Source: Microbacterium esteraromaticum
GTDB lineage: Bacteria; Actinomycetota; Actinomycetes; Actinomycetales; Microbacteriaceae
DNA length: 64,000 nt
Direction of reading: 5' to 3'
Assembly (NCBI RefSeq): GCF_028747645.1
Contig: NZ_CP118100.1
Coordinates: 2,170,001-2,234,000 of the forward strand
A program made the position numbers and the translations under genes. Each line of letters begins with the position of its first letter. The stretch's first letter is position 1. This document shows, piece after piece, positions 6,757 through 16,500 of this stretch. The notes under the pieces are model-generated. The model was given only the letters and a program-made list of their open reading frames with translations, was not told the DNA's origin and made no database searches.

Positions 6757-9700
6757 GTGTCGTTCTCTGCCGCTGATCTTGTCGCGACCATCCAGCTCGG
6801 TGGTGTGTCGACCGCGAATCGTGACCTTGACCGGTTCCACGACAAGCTCACCAACGCCGACGCGCAGGTGTCGAAGCTCGGCAAGACTGCCGCGGCGACG
6901 TTCCGCGGCGCAGCGACGACGGTGGGGGTGGCGTCTGCCGCGGCGGCCGTCTACGTCACCAGCCTGATCCGCACAGGTGTCGCGTACAACCAGCTGCAGC
7001 AGACATCGCGTGCCGCGCTGAAGACGCTGGTCGGTGGCGCTGAGCAGGCGAACGCGCAGATGGACAAGCTGGACGCGTTTGCGCGCACGTCGCCGTTCTC
7101 GAAGTCGGTGTTCATCACTGCTCAGCAGCAACTCATCGGGTTCGGCATGGAGGCCGGGAAGGTCATCCCGACTCTCGACGCGATGCAGGACGCGGTCGCC
7201 GCTGTCGGCGGCTCGAACCAGCAGCTCGGCGACCTGGTGTTCATCCTCGCGCAGATTCAAGCTGCCGGGAAGATCACGGGCCAGGACCTGCTGCAGTTCG
7301 GTCAGCGAGGTGTGAACGCTGCCGAGCTCATCGGCTCGCAGATGGGCAAGACGGGCGCCCAGATCAAGTCGGAGATCTCCGCCGGCACCCTGGGCGCGAC
7401 CGAGGCTGTCGATGCTCTCGTCGCCGGCATGAAGGAGAAGTTCGACGGCGCTGCCGCGAACGTCAAGGGCACCTTCGCTGGCACCGTCGACCGGATCAAC
7501 GCCGCATCGCGCGACATCGGAGCTGCGCTGGCTGAGCCGTTCGTGTCGAAGAACGGCGGCGGCCTCGCCGTCGACTGGGGAAACCAAGTAGCTGACGTCA
7601 TGCGCGCCGTTGAGGGGCACGTGGCGCCCGTCGTGTCGACGCTCACGAGTCGGGCGATGCCCGCATTCGCGGATCTGACGGCGACGCTCGACGAGGCGCG
7701 CGTTCAGGTGAACTCCTGGGACTCGTCACGCCTGGATCGTGCGCTGGACAGCATGGCTGACCATGCGCCCGCCCTCGCGGCTCTGGCTGGCGCCGTTCTC
7801 GGTGTGAACAGCCAACTGTTGGCCTCGATCCCTGTCTTGGGGAAGTTCGTTCCCGCATTCGGCCCTCTGCCCGGCGCGATCGCCGCTGCCGCGCTCGCTT
7901 CTCCTCAGCTTCGCGCGGAGCTCGGTGCGCTTCTCGGCGAGTTCAAGCCGCTCCTGCCAGTCACGGTGGAGCTCGCCACGACCATGTCGGGGGCGCTGAA
8001 TGCGGCGCTTCCTGTGGTGGCTGGCGGCATCCGCGCGGTGACCGCTGTGGCCGGCCCGCTCGTGGACATGATCTCCGCGATCCCGTCGCCGATGCTGGCG
8101 ACCGCCGCCGCTGCCGTCGCCGTCTACGCGGCCATGCGCTCGGGGGCTCCCGCGCTGCAGGGGTTTGTCGATGGTGTCCGCCGGATCGGCGAGCAGGCCG
8201 CTGTACAGCGTGCCCTCGCCGGGATGGAAGGCAACACGGGGCGCCTCGCTGGCACCTTCGGCGTTGCTGGAAAAGCGGCGACCGGACTCGGCAACAGCCT
8301 GAAGGCCGCATTCATCTCGAACCCTGTCGGCATGATCATCCTCGGGGTCTCGACGGCCGCAGCGATCCTGACCGCGGCATTGTCAGCTCAAGCTGAGCAG
8401 GCGAAGCTGACGCGTGAGCGGGTCGCCGCGTATAAGGACACGCTCGTTGGTGCGGCTGCGGACATGTCCGAAGCGACGCGGAAGGTCGCCGAGGCCGCAC
8501 TGGAGACGAAGACCTCGTTCCTGTGGTTCGAGTCGAACAGCGTGGGCGACACGGCGAAGAAGCTCGGCTTGGATCTGGAGACCGTCACCGAGGCGATGCT
8601 GGGCAACGCGGATGCGATGGCTGTCGTCCAGAAGGCGCTCGAGTCCGATCAGGCGGCCAGGGAAGTCGCTTCGCAGGACATCGCGAACCTCGAAGATACG
8701 GTCAAGTCGTACGCAGAGGCTAGCGAGATCGCGGCACGCGAGGTACGCGAAAAGGCGCGCGCCGAGCGTGAGGCCGCCGCGGCGATGACAGAGGCTGAGA
8801 GGTCCAACTCCCGCCTCAACGCCGCTCTTGATATCGCCCGCGACATCACCCGCGACGCTACGGAGCGCCTGCAGGCGCTGAAGCAGGCGCTGGATGAGCT
8901 CAACGGTGGCACGAAGACGCAGGCCGAGCTGACCCGCGATCTGAACGAGCAAGCACTGAACCTGTCGGAAGCGTTCGCCGCCACCGACGAGAACGGCAGC
9001 AAGCTCGCCAAGTCGCTGGTGTCCGCGACAGGTGAGATCGACACCACCACCCGCGCAGGGATCAACCTGCATGACCAGGTCTCACGGCTGAATGACCAGA
9101 TGCTCGACGCGATCCTCGCCGAGGACACTCTGGCGAAGAAGCGCGGAGAGACCGGTGTCAGCACTGAGCGGGCGACGGAGGTCGCACAGCCATACATCGA
9201 CAAGCTGCGCTCGATCGCGAAGGAATCGGGGCTCTCGCAGGAGCAGGTTGACGGGCTCGTGCAGACGATGCTCGACACGCCTGAGGTGGTCTCATTCCTG
9301 ATCACGGATGACGGCTCCATCGAGGTTCAGAAGCAGCAGCTGATCGAGCTGGCGCAGCAAGTCCTTGCCACTCCAGACGGTTCGTTCGTCGTCGAGGACG
9401 GCAAGTCGATCGCCGGGATCATCAAAGAACTGGAAGCGATGGGCTTCGAGATCACGCACCTCCCGGACGGGAAGGTGAAGGTCACCGCGTCCGGAGTCTC
9501 CAGCGTCGAGAACGCGCTCAACAACCTGGCGCGCACCCGCACAGCGGCGATCATCACGAAGATGTACCCCGGAACACAGAGTGTTCCGTCGTCGAGTGTT
9601 GGCGGGGGCATCGATTGGCCTGGCCGCGCCCGCGGCGGGCCGGTGTTCGGACCAGGCACGGGCACGTCAGATACGGCGGGCCTGTACCGACTTTCGAACA

Positions 9701-10080
9701 ACGAGCACGTCGTCACTGCTCAGGAAGTCTCGGCTGCGGGCGGCCACGAGGGCATGTTCCGCATCAGGAAGGCGCTCCGCGACGGCGAGTTCGCTGGTTT
9801 GTTCCCTGGCCGTGCCGAGGGTGGGCCCATCTACCCTCTGCGGGCGCTTCCAGATACGACGTTGCCCGTGGCACGTACGACGGCGGCGTCCGCGTCGAAC
9901 GTGACGCGTGCTCCGTCGATGTCGGACATGGTGGCCGCTTTCGTGGCCGCACTGTCCGGTCTGCCGCTTCAGGTGCGGGGCGAGATCGGCCCGGACGGCA
10001 TCGTGCGGCTGATCGACGGGCGTCTCGAAGAGGCGTTGCCGTCGGCCGGCCAGGTGGCTTCCGAGCTGCCGTTCCACTAG
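6757..10080 (+). CDS. Tape measure protein
   Basis: This 1107-residue protein is the longest in the phage. Residues ~70 to 235 match the tape measure N-terminal domain: the region around ARTSPFSKSVFITAQQQLIG and AGKITGQDLLQFGQRGVN is diagnostic. Hydrophobic stretches near residues 55-70 and 520-550 are typical membrane-active segments. A long Ala/Glu helical region spans ~560 to 780, and the C-terminus holds a Gly-rich part (RARGGPVFGPGTGTSDTAG). At roughly 0.15 nm per residue the predicted tail is about 165 nm, which is inference from the known ruler relation. The start is GTG 6757 with GTGAGGTGA upstream. Confidence 0.93.
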   Translation: MSFSAADLVATIQLGGVSTANRDLDRFHDKLTNADAQVSKLGKTAAATFRGAATTVGVASAAAAVYVTSLIRTGVAYNQLQQTSRAALKTLVGGAEQANAQMDKLDAFARTSPFSKSVFITAQQQLIGFGMEAGKVIPTLDAMQDAVAAVGGSNQQLGDLVFILAQIQAAGKITGQDLLQFGQRGVNAAELIGSQMGKTGAQIKSEISAGTLGATEAVDALVAGMKEKFDGAAANVKGTFAGTVDRINAASRDIGAALAEPFVSKNGGGLAVDWGNQVADVMRAVEGHVAPVVSTLTSRAMPAFADLTATLDEARVQVNSWDSSRLDRALDSMADHAPALAALAGAVLGVNSQLLASIPVLGKFVPAFGPLPGAIAAAALASPQLRAELGALLGEFKPLLPVTVELATTMSGALNAALPVVAGGIRAVTAVAGPLVDMISAIPSPMLATAAAAVAVYAAMRSGAPALQGFVDGVRRIGEQAAVQRALAGMEGNTGRLAGTFGVAGKAATGLGNSLKAAFISNPVGMIILGVSTAAAILTAALSAQAEQAKLTRERVAAYKDTLVGAAADMSEATRKVAEAALETKTSFLWFESNSVGDTAKKLGLDLETVTEAMLGNADAMAVVQKALESDQAAREVASQDIANLEDTVKSYAEASEIAAREVREKARAEREAAAAMTEAERSNSRLNAALDIARDITRDATERLQALKQALDELNGGTKTQAELTRDLNEQALNLSEAFAATDENGSKLAKSLVSATGEIDTTTRAGINLHDQVSRLNDQMLDAILAEDTLAKKRGETGVSTERATEVAQPYIDKLRSIAKESGLSQEQVDGLVQTMLDTPEVVSFLITDDGSIEVQKQQLIELAQQVLATPDGSFVVEDGKSIAGIIKELEAMGFEITHLPDGKVKVTASGVSSVENALNNLARTRTAAIITKMYPGTQSVPSSSVGGGIDWPGRARGGPVFGPGTGTSDTAGLYRLSNNEHVVTAQEVSAAGGHEGMFRIRKALRDGEFAGLFPGRAEGGPIYPLRALPDTTLPVARTTAASASNVTRAPSMSDMVAAFVAALSGLPLQVRGEIGPDGIVRLIDGRLEEALPSAGQVASELPFH

Positions 10081-10094
10081 CCCCGCCTGTTCGT

Positions 10095-10124
10095 AGGGGG
10101 TCAGTCCATCAGGGCTGGCCCCCT
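10095..10124 (+). terminator. Hairpin after the tape measure gene
   Basis: A 10-bp stem (one G-T pair) with a 10-base loop is followed by TTGTCGT. It lies 14 bases after the tape measure stop codon. Confidence 0.55.
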
Positions 10125-10161
10125 TTGTCGTCCCCGCGGTGCGGGAGTTTGGAGGTGCCCG

Positions 10162-10323
10162 ATGGGCTACCGGATCTTCAACGCGGCTGGTCGCCTCACG
10201 GGCGGCGACGGCGTGCTCGATGATGCCGTGCGTGATGCGGCCCGGGCCGACGGCGGGTACGTGCTGAACGACGCTGGTGAGGTCGTGTTCGACGCCCGGG
10301 TGGTGCCTGATGGCGACGAATAA
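10162..10323 (+). CDS. Small phage tail-region protein, unknown
   Basis: This 53-residue protein (starts MGYRIFNAAGRLTGGDGVLD, acidic end VVPDGDE) fills the gap between the tape measure and Fn3 genes. A good GGAGGTG ribosome site lies 4 bases before ATG 10162. Its 3' end overlaps the next gene by 14 bases, suggesting coupled translation. I do not recognise a family. Confidence 0.6.
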   Translation: MGYRIFNAAGRLTGGDGVLDDAVRDAARADGGYVLNDAGEVVFDARVVPDGDE

Positions 10324-11950
10324 CGGCACGAAGAAGGACGCCTATTCTGGGCGGCCGGCGTTCTACCTGCGCCTGTACGTGTGGCGGTCGTCGCTGGATA
10401 TCGCGAACAACCGGTCGCGGTACTCGTGGTGGTTGCGGGCGTACAACCCGGACCGGAACAAGCTGACCTACCGGCTCGACAACGACCCGTACGCGGTCAA
10501 CGTCGAGGGTGACAGCTGGTCTGGCGGGCATCACCTGGACTTCCGTGGCGGACAGTCGTACATCGAGATCGCGTCGGGCACGACGGGGTGGAAGTCGCAT
10601 TCGTCGTCGGGTGAGTTGCAGGTCAACTACTCCGCGTCGCATGGTCCGGCTGGTGTGTTCGGTTCGGCGTCGCTGTCGGGCAGTTTCTACACGGATACGA
10701 TCCCGATTCCGCCGTCGGGGTTGACGGTGACGCGTGTGTCGGACACGCAGCACACGTTGCAGTGGTCACGGCATTCGACGTATACGAAGGTTGGGATCAA
10801 CCGTCGTACGGATGGCGGGTCGTGGGAGCGTGTCGCGACACCGTCGGGGAACCTGTGGACGTTCACGGATACGACGACGTCGGCTGAGCACGAGTACGAG
10901 TATGCGGTGCGTGGTATTGCTGCTGCGGGCGAGTCGGCTCAGTCGAACAGTGTGACGGTGCGGACGACACCGAAGGCTCCGTCTACACCGACCGCGGCCC
11001 GCACGTCCGGTGATGACATTCGCGTGGCGGTGTCGATGGGCGGGTACGGGACGCATCTGGACCTTCAGGATGACGGCGCCACGGTCGTCTCGGCGCTACC
11101 TGAGTCGAGCCTGCCGTGGGACCACGTGGCGCCGAACCCGGCGATCCCGCACAATTACCGCGCACGGGCCCGGGTCGCTTCGGGCGGCGCTGGTTCGACG
11201 ACGCTGTACTCGGCGTGGTCGGGGTACTCCAACGTCATCCAGTTGATCTCGCCTCCGAACGCGCCCGTGTCGCTGTCCCCGAATGGGGGCACTGCGCCGT
11301 CGGATGAGGACGTGGTGCTGTCGTGGGTGCATAACCCTGTCGACTCGTCACCGCAGTCTGCGTTCGAGGCGCGTCACCGCCCGGTGGGTGGTGTGTGGAC
11401 GACGATCAGCGGGACGACTGCGGACAGTGTGACCGTGGCCCTGGCGACTGACCATTTCGAATGGGAGGCGCGGACGAAGGGTGCGCACCCGGACTGGTCG
11501 CCGTGGTCAGCGACCGCGGTGTTCGAGGTCATCGACCCGCCCGGCGTTGCGGTGATTCAACCGGCCACGATCTGGGATGCGTCGACGCTGCCCGTGGAGT
11601 GGACGTTCTTTCAGGCGCAAGCGCACCCGCAGTCGTCGTGGGAGCTCGAACTGCTCTCTGAGGGTGACGTCATCGAGTCCCGTCAGGGTGACGGTGCTGC
11701 CACGTCGATCACGCTGACATCTCGTCTTCCAGAAGGGTTCTACGAGGTGCGGGTGCGTGCCGCGGCTGGGGACGTGCTCTCGGCGTGGACGACGGTCGCG
11801 TTTGAGGTCGCGTTCATCCCGCCCGGCCCGCCGGTGATCACTGGTGTCTGGGATGAGTCGCAGGGTGGCGTGGTGCTGTCTGTTGCGGCTGAGGAATATG
11901 GCGGTGCTGTCTTCGAGGGCGGCGCCTGGTACACGGAAGTAGGAGTCTGA
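10310..11950 (+). CDS. Minor tail protein with fibronectin type III repeats
   Basis: This 546-residue protein has an N-terminal beta domain of ~130 residues (aromatic-rich: RLYVWRSS, SRYSWWLRAYNP), followed by Fn3-like modules. The first is clear near residues 135-230, with PPSGLTVTRVSDTQHTLQW and YEYAVRGIAAAGES. Further Ig/Fn3-like units run to the end (YSAWSGYSN; VLSWVHNP; WEARTKG). Fn3 units are common in siphophage tail tips and are thought to bind cell-surface sugars weakly. ATG 10310 lies inside the preceding small gene. The next gene starts one base after its stop. Confidence 0.8.
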   Translation: MATNNGTKKDAYSGRPAFYLRLYVWRSSLDIANNRSRYSWWLRAYNPDRNKLTYRLDNDPYAVNVEGDSWSGGHHLDFRGGQSYIEIASGTTGWKSHSSSGELQVNYSASHGPAGVFGSASLSGSFYTDTIPIPPSGLTVTRVSDTQHTLQWSRHSTYTKVGINRRTDGGSWERVATPSGNLWTFTDTTTSAEHEYEYAVRGIAAAGESAQSNSVTVRTTPKAPSTPTAARTSGDDIRVAVSMGGYGTHLDLQDDGATVVSALPESSLPWDHVAPNPAIPHNYRARARVASGGAGSTTLYSAWSGYSNVIQLISPPNAPVSLSPNGGTAPSDEDVVLSWVHNPVDSSPQSAFEARHRPVGGVWTTISGTTADSVTVALATDHFEWEARTKGAHPDWSPWSATAVFEVIDPPGVAVIQPATIWDASTLPVEWTFFQAQAHPQSSWELELLSEGDVIESRQGDGAATSITLTSRLPEGFYEVRVRAAAGDVLSAWTTVAFEVAFIPPGPPVITGVWDESQGGVVLSVAAEEYGGAVFEGGAWYTEVGV

Positions 11951-11951
11951 G

Positions 11952-13169
11952 ATGGCGCGTAGTGAGATCGTGACGACGGGGTTGCATCAGCAGACCGTTG
12001 CGGGGGCTGTGACGTTGGGGGTGCAGCACGAGCACGTGTACGAGCTCACCGGGGGGGCGTCGCCTGTGGTGACGCTGGACGGGTACCCGGGCGCGCAGGT
12101 CGCGATCGTCTGGGCTGGGACGGCGGGCACGGTTGAGGGTCAGCCGGTTGCTGATGGTGAGACGTGGGTGGCGGTGCGGTTGTCGTCCGGGTGGCGACTG
12201 TACGCGGTCAGCAATCCGGTGCCGGGTGACGAGACTGCTCCTACCGCTGGCACGCTGTCGGCTTCTTCGATCAGCGATGCGGGGTTCACGTTGACGGTCA
12301 CGGGGGCGTCGGATGATGTGGCGTTGCACGCGTCTCCGTTCCGTTTCTCGACCGACAACGGGGTGACTTGGTCGGCGTGGCAGGCGTCTCCGCAGTTGGT
12401 GGTGTCGGGCCTGTCGGCGTCTACGACGTATCAGTGCCAGCATGAGGTGCGCGACTCGTCGGGGAAGACCTCGGCGGGGGCGGTCGTGCCGGTGACGACG
12501 ACGGGTGTGGTTGTGCCGTTGCGTGACAGGTTGCTGTCCTACGCTCCCCAGTACCTTGCGGTGTTGGATGACTCTGCGGGTGCGACGACGGTGCCGAATA
12601 TCGGCACGGCGGGCGGGACGCTGACGGTCAACGGTACCCCGACGTTTGGACGCCCCGGCATGGCGGATGCCCCTTCTTCGATGGCTTCCTCGACCAGCAA
12701 CTACGTGAACCTCCCCAACACCACCATTGAAGGGCAGACTCAGGCAACCGTGATGATCCTGGTTCGACGGGTCGACAACACCGTTGCCAGCCCTACGCTT
12801 TTGGGGAAGAACCTGGGATGGGGCGTGAAGATGGCCCCGTCCGCGGACGATCTCAGTCACGCCGCCGCCGCGACTCTCTCCGGCACGCATCAGGGCGGAT
12901 TCGTCCCCTTCGACACCGACCCGCATCTTGTCGGGTTCACCTTCGACAACGGAACGGTAACCGTCTACCTCGATGGGGCACCGGTGAAGACTGCCAGCGG
13001 GCTGGCGTCCCCGATCGCTGACCCGCAGCCGACCTGGAAGGCGGCTATCGGCGTCTCGTACGGAAACGCGGGCGACAACGCCGATGTCAACTACGGGTTC
13101 GTGCTCGCGGGCACCGCACTCACGGCGGGGCAGATGATGGACGCAGCAGTCTCGGCGGGGGTGGCGTGA
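11952..13169 (+). CDS. Minor tail protein with LamG-like C-terminal domain
   Basis: This 405-residue protein opens with a tail-tip beta domain (EIVTTGLHQQTVAGAVTLGV). A Fn3/Ig-like unit spans ~95-180 (ASSISDAGFTLTVTGASDDV). From ~190 a concanavalin/LamG-like jelly roll follows (YAPQYLAVLDDSAG; GTVTVYLDGAPVKTASGL), as used for carbohydrate binding. ATG 11952 follows TAGGAGTCTGAG. These features suggest a receptor-binding or adhesin protein at the tail tip. The host receptor cannot be named from sequence. Confidence 0.7.
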   Translation: MARSEIVTTGLHQQTVAGAVTLGVQHEHVYELTGGASPVVTLDGYPGAQVAIVWAGTAGTVEGQPVADGETWVAVRLSSGWRLYAVSNPVPGDETAPTAGTLSASSISDAGFTLTVTGASDDVALHASPFRFSTDNGVTWSAWQASPQLVVSGLSASTTYQCQHEVRDSSGKTSAGAVVPVTTTGVVVPLRDRLLSYAPQYLAVLDDSAGATTVPNIGTAGGTLTVNGTPTFGRPGMADAPSSMASSTSNYVNLPNTTIEGQTQATVMILVRRVDNTVASPTLLGKNLGWGVKMAPSADDLSHAAAATLSGTHQGGFVPFDTDPHLVGFTFDNGTVTVYLDGAPVKTASGLASPIADPQPTWKAAIGVSYGNAGDNADVNYGFVLAGTALTAGQMMDAAVSAGVA

Positions 13170-14377
13170 TGTTGCTGTTGCTCGCCGCGACCGAGGGTAC
13201 CGCGCCCGACCCGGAGCCGACTGGGCCTTTGCGGAACGTTGCGACGATGCTCAGCACGACCGACCGGCCAGGCAATGTCTCGGCAGGGGGAACCACTGTT
13301 GGCACGAAGCACACGGTCGTCTCGGCAGTGGAGAGCCCTGTCGTGCGTTGGGTGCTGTCGAAGCCCGCACTCGGCGGCACTGTCACCTCCACAGCCACCG
13401 TTCGCGCGGCTATCCGTGTCGGGGCTGGCGCATTCGTCCCGGTGACCTTCGACGGCCAACCGGAAACGTCGTTCCCGATCACCGCATCCGGGGAAGTCGT
13501 CATCATTGAATCCGATCCGATCCCCGTCACCATCCCGGCGGGGAGCGAGGTAACGGTGAACGTGTGGGGCAACTCCGACACCGGAGGGGCAGTGCAAGTG
13601 TCACCGAATACCTGGATCAGCGGCGTTGACCCGGGGTACATCCTCGGCGGTCAAGCGACTGTCGTGGACTCCACGTACTCCACCGGCCTTTTGAAGCCTT
13701 CCATGCGACCCGCGGCTATCCTCGGGCCAGGAACTTTCCCATCATGGGTGCTCACAGGTGACTCAATCACCATGACCTCGAACAGCCACCTCGAACGGTG
13801 GGCGCGAGGAACGGTGCGGGCCGCGGTGAAGTCCGCAATGGGCGGGGAAGGCTGGTACCACTACCCGGCAGTGTTCAACCAACGGCTCGGGCAGGTTCTC
13901 CCGTTCGGCACCCACGTGCTGTCGGCAATGGGCGTCAACGACGTGAATACCTCCGCGGCCACAGCCATGCAGAACGCTGTGAGCTACTGGCAACAGATCC
14001 GATCCTTCGACGAGATCGAGCAACTGATCGCCTGCACGATCACACCGTGCTTCGTCTCGTCAACGGATGGATTCACGACGCTCGAAGGGCAGACCCCAGC
14101 CACGAACAACAGGCCGGAGGTGAACGCCTGGCTGCGTGACGGCGCACCTTTGCTGTCTGGCGTACCGTCTCCCGGTTCGACAGACCCGGCCACGGTGCGC
14201 ATCGGCCAGGCGGGACACCCGGTCGACCTGCTCGCCGACACGTCATCGGTGATCCAGGACGCCGACGACACTGGGCGGTTCCGGGTGGACGTCGGGCCAC
14301 TCGGGGGCGACGGGACGCACTTCAACAGTGCGGCGCACGACCTGATCAGCGGGTATCTCGCGTCCATCCTGCCGTAG
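13169..14377 (+). CDS. Tail protein with SGNH/GDSL hydrolase domain
   Basis: About 402 residues. The first ~180 are a beta-rich virion domain. The rest shows the SGNH hydrolase blocks in order: GDSIT (nucleophile Ser, ~residue 196), a Gly (MGGEGWYHYP), GVND (Asn block, ~253) and DGTHFN (catalytic Asp/His, ~380). Such esterases on phage tips remove acyl groups from surface polysaccharide or mycolate-type decorations; the substrate here is unknown. ATG 13169 overlaps the previous stop by one base; GTG 13166 is an equally coupled alternative adding one residue. Confidence 0.75.
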   Translation: MLLLLAATEGTAPDPEPTGPLRNVATMLSTTDRPGNVSAGGTTVGTKHTVVSAVESPVVRWVLSKPALGGTVTSTATVRAAIRVGAGAFVPVTFDGQPETSFPITASGEVVIIESDPIPVTIPAGSEVTVNVWGNSDTGGAVQVSPNTWISGVDPGYILGGQATVVDSTYSTGLLKPSMRPAAILGPGTFPSWVLTGDSITMTSNSHLERWARGTVRAAVKSAMGGEGWYHYPAVFNQRLGQVLPFGTHVLSAMGVNDVNTSAATAMQNAVSYWQQIRSFDEIEQLIACTITPCFVSSTDGFTTLEGQTPATNNRPEVNAWLRDGAPLLSGVPSPGSTDPATVRIGQAGHPVDLLADTSSVIQDADDTGRFRVDVGPLGGDGTHFNSAAHDLISGYLASILP

Positions 14378-14395
14378 CGCTGAAAGGGGACAGTC

Positions 14396-15127
14396 ATGCC
14401 AACGAACATCGGTTTTGACGAGCACGACCGGCCCTACGTCGAGACGGGCGCCGACGAGGGCCGCATCGTGGAGGTCGGAGACAGGCTCGCAGTCGAGCCC
14501 ATCCCGACCAGCCCCACGCACTTCACCCTCGAACGCTCCATCGACGGGCAGACGTGGGAGAGCGTGCTCGGCGACACCCCGTCACCTGACGGCGTCACCC
14601 TCATCGACTGGGAATCCCTCTCCTACGGGGACACCCTGTACCGTGCCATCGCAACAACGGTGGAGGGTGCGACAGCGGTCACGGAGATCACCGTCGAGGC
14701 AAGGTCGATCGCGATCTGGCTGTCCGGCGGTGTCGGGTTCGGCGAAACATGCCGACTGCCGATGAACCCGGACATCTCCCGCGCCCCTGGCCGGGGTCGC
14801 GCTCTGAAGCACTACGCAGGGAGCGAAGAACCCACCGCCTACAGCAGCGAGAGACTCACCCGTGTCTGGCAAGTTGGCGGCCGTGTCACCGACCGCACGT
14901 TCATCGAGGAGTGCGCCACTCCGGATGAGCTTGTCGAGCTGATCGAGAATCCCGAGGCGCTGTTCCTGCTGCGCACCCCGGATGGGCACCGCCGCTACGG
15001 GGCCCCCAAGGACCCGCAGCTGCACCGCCAGCACGCGGGCACTTACGACCCGGGCGAGTTCCGGCCGTGGAACGCGTTCTGGGGATTCAGCTTCCAGTTC
15101 ACGGAGGCGAAGAAAGAGGGAGCCTGA
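14396..15127 (+). CDS. Minor tail protein (distal tail region)
   Basis: This 243-residue protein starts MPTNIGFDEHDRPYVETGAD, with AAAGGGGACA before the start. The first ~100 residues look like an Ig-like unit (FTLERSIDGQTWESV; LYRAIATTVEGA). The second half (RSIAIWLSGGVGFGETC to the end) is a compact domain seen in actinophage tail-tip proteins upstream of the baseplate hub-like protein. The exact family cannot be fixed by eye. It is followed by a one-base gap and the next tail gene, so the two are co-expressed. Confidence 0.65.
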   Translation: MPTNIGFDEHDRPYVETGADEGRIVEVGDRLAVEPIPTSPTHFTLERSIDGQTWESVLGDTPSPDGVTLIDWESLSYGDTLYRAIATTVEGATAVTEITVEARSIAIWLSGGVGFGETCRLPMNPDISRAPGRGRALKHYAGSEEPTAYSSERLTRVWQVGGRVTDRTFIEECATPDELVELIENPEALFLLRTPDGHRRYGAPKDPQLHRQHAGTYDPGEFRPWNAFWGFSFQFTEAKKEGA

Positions 15128-15128
15128 G

Positions 15129-16175
15129 ATGCTGGTGCGTTGGTCGTTCGAGCTGCTCGACTCCCAGGACCGCAAGAAGGACATGTTGCGGGGTGTGACC
15201 GGCGGGCACGCGGAGATCGTCGCACAGTCACCATTGGGCGGCTCAGGAGCGTTGAGCTTCGATGCTTCTGACCCGTCCAAGGTGCCGGACTTCATGTCCA
15301 ACCGGGTGCGCGCCACCTTCCACAAGGGCGCCGAATCGTGGCCGTTCGGGGTGTTCCTGTTCTCCCAGCCGAAGGAACGCCACTCCGAGTTCGGGGTCGT
15401 CGGGTACGACATCACCCTGCTGACGAAGATGAACGTCGTCCAGGAGGACGCCCTCGACGCCCGCCTGACCCTCCCGGCCGGGACACCGGTCGTTCAGGCG
15501 GCCGTCGACCTACTCACCTCCACCGGGGAGACACGCATCGCGGCGACCCCGTCGTCGTCGGTGCTCGCTGGTCCGCTGACGTTCGAGGCGGCGACGTCGA
15601 AGCTGGAGGTCATCAACACGCTGCTCACGTCCATCGGCTACTGGTCGCTGCGGTGCGACCGCAGCGGGCTCTTCCGGATCGAGCCGTACACGCGACCCGA
15701 GGACCGACCCCCGGCACACGAGTTCGAGCACGGTGAAACGTCCCTGCACTTCCCGGACTGGGCGCGGGAGCAGGACCTCACGTCGGTGCCGAACAAGGTC
15801 ATCCTGATCGGGTCCGCCGCCTCCGATGAGGTGCCGCTGGTCGGCATCGCCCGTGACACCGATCCGACCTCGCCGTTCAGCTACCAGAACCGGGCGAAGG
15901 GCTCCCAGCCGGGCCGGTGGATTCCCCACAAGGAAACCGGCGTCGAGGCGGAGTCGCAGGCGGTGATCGACCAGCTCGCCGAGCGGAAGCTGCGCGACCT
16001 TCGAGACCGCGTCGCGACGTTGAAGCTCGACCACGCGATGCTCCCACTCGAGGCGCATGACCTGGTCGGGTTCACCCCGGAGGACGGGCGCCGCCGGTTG
16101 GCGACGGTGCAGCGGATGCGGTTCACCTTCGACGAGTTCACCGACGTGCAAGCCGAGTGGAGGGAAGTCGGATGA
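15129..16175 (+). CDS. Minor tail protein (tail hub-like)
   Basis: This 348-residue protein starts MLVRWSFELLDSQDRKKDML and has several beta-rich domains, including VGYDITLLTKMNVVQED and a TSKLEVINTLLTSIGYW helix typical of tail hub or tail-lysin-like proteins that close the tail tip. A VPNKVILIGSAASDE strand region and a C-terminal half with ERKLRDLRDRVATLKL follow. No peptidase motif is visible. The stop overlaps the next ATG by 3 bases. Confidence 0.65.
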   Translation: MLVRWSFELLDSQDRKKDMLRGVTGGHAEIVAQSPLGGSGALSFDASDPSKVPDFMSNRVRATFHKGAESWPFGVFLFSQPKERHSEFGVVGYDITLLTKMNVVQEDALDARLTLPAGTPVVQAAVDLLTSTGETRIAATPSSSVLAGPLTFEAATSKLEVINTLLTSIGYWSLRCDRSGLFRIEPYTRPEDRPPAHEFEHGETSLHFPDWAREQDLTSVPNKVILIGSAASDEVPLVGIARDTDPTSPFSYQNRAKGSQPGRWIPHKETGVEAESQAVIDQLAERKLRDLRDRVATLKLDHAMLPLEAHDLVGFTPEDGRRRLATVQRMRFTFDEFTDVQAEWREVG

Positions 16176-16423
16176 ACGCTGGTCTGGCCGAGCTGATCCG
16201 TAAGGTGCGGGTGCTGTGGCGGTACTACACCCTCATGCCGAAGCTGATGGCCGGGACGGTCGCGTCCGTGTCGCCGCTGACGGTGTACCTCGACGGTGAT
16301 CTTGACGACGACGACAACCCGATCGCGACGCCGGCCGTGTCGATGACGGGCACGCTCACCCTCGGCGCAGCAGTGTTCTGCGCGGAGAAGGACAACCGGA
16401 TCACCGTCATCGCATCCTCGTAG
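16172..16423 (+). CDS. Small tail-tip protein
   Basis: This 83-residue protein has an N-terminal helix (GLAELIRKVRVLWRYYTL) and then a small beta domain (GTVASVSPLTVYLDG; VSMTGTLTLGAAVFCAEKDN), resembling OB-fold tail-spike or baseplate adaptor units. ATG 16172 overlaps the stop of the hub-like gene. It is the last virion gene before the lysis cassette. Function is unknown; a cap on the tail tip is a guess. Confidence 0.6.
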   Translation: MNAGLAELIRKVRVLWRYYTLMPKLMAGTVASVSPLTVYLDGDLDDDDNPIATPAVSMTGTLTLGAAVFCAEKDNRITVIASS

Positions 16424-16449
16424 CTTCACGCCCCCCACTCAGACATCTC

Positions 16450-16473
16450 AGGCCCCGCCGTTGCGTGGGGCCT
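16450..16473 (+). terminator. Hairpin between tail and lysis modules
   Basis: AGGCCCC pairs with GGGGCCT around a 10-base loop with extra inner pairing, followed by TCGTCGT. It separates the tail genes from the endolysin gene. Confidence 0.5.
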
Positions 16474-16500
16474 TCGTCGTACCCGGAAGGAAACCCCATC

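Noticed and set aside
6585..6776. Separate small gene between the chaperone and tape measure
   Set aside because: The region is better explained by the -1 frame extension of the chaperone; the other frame gives a Ser/Arg-rich, non-protein-like product.
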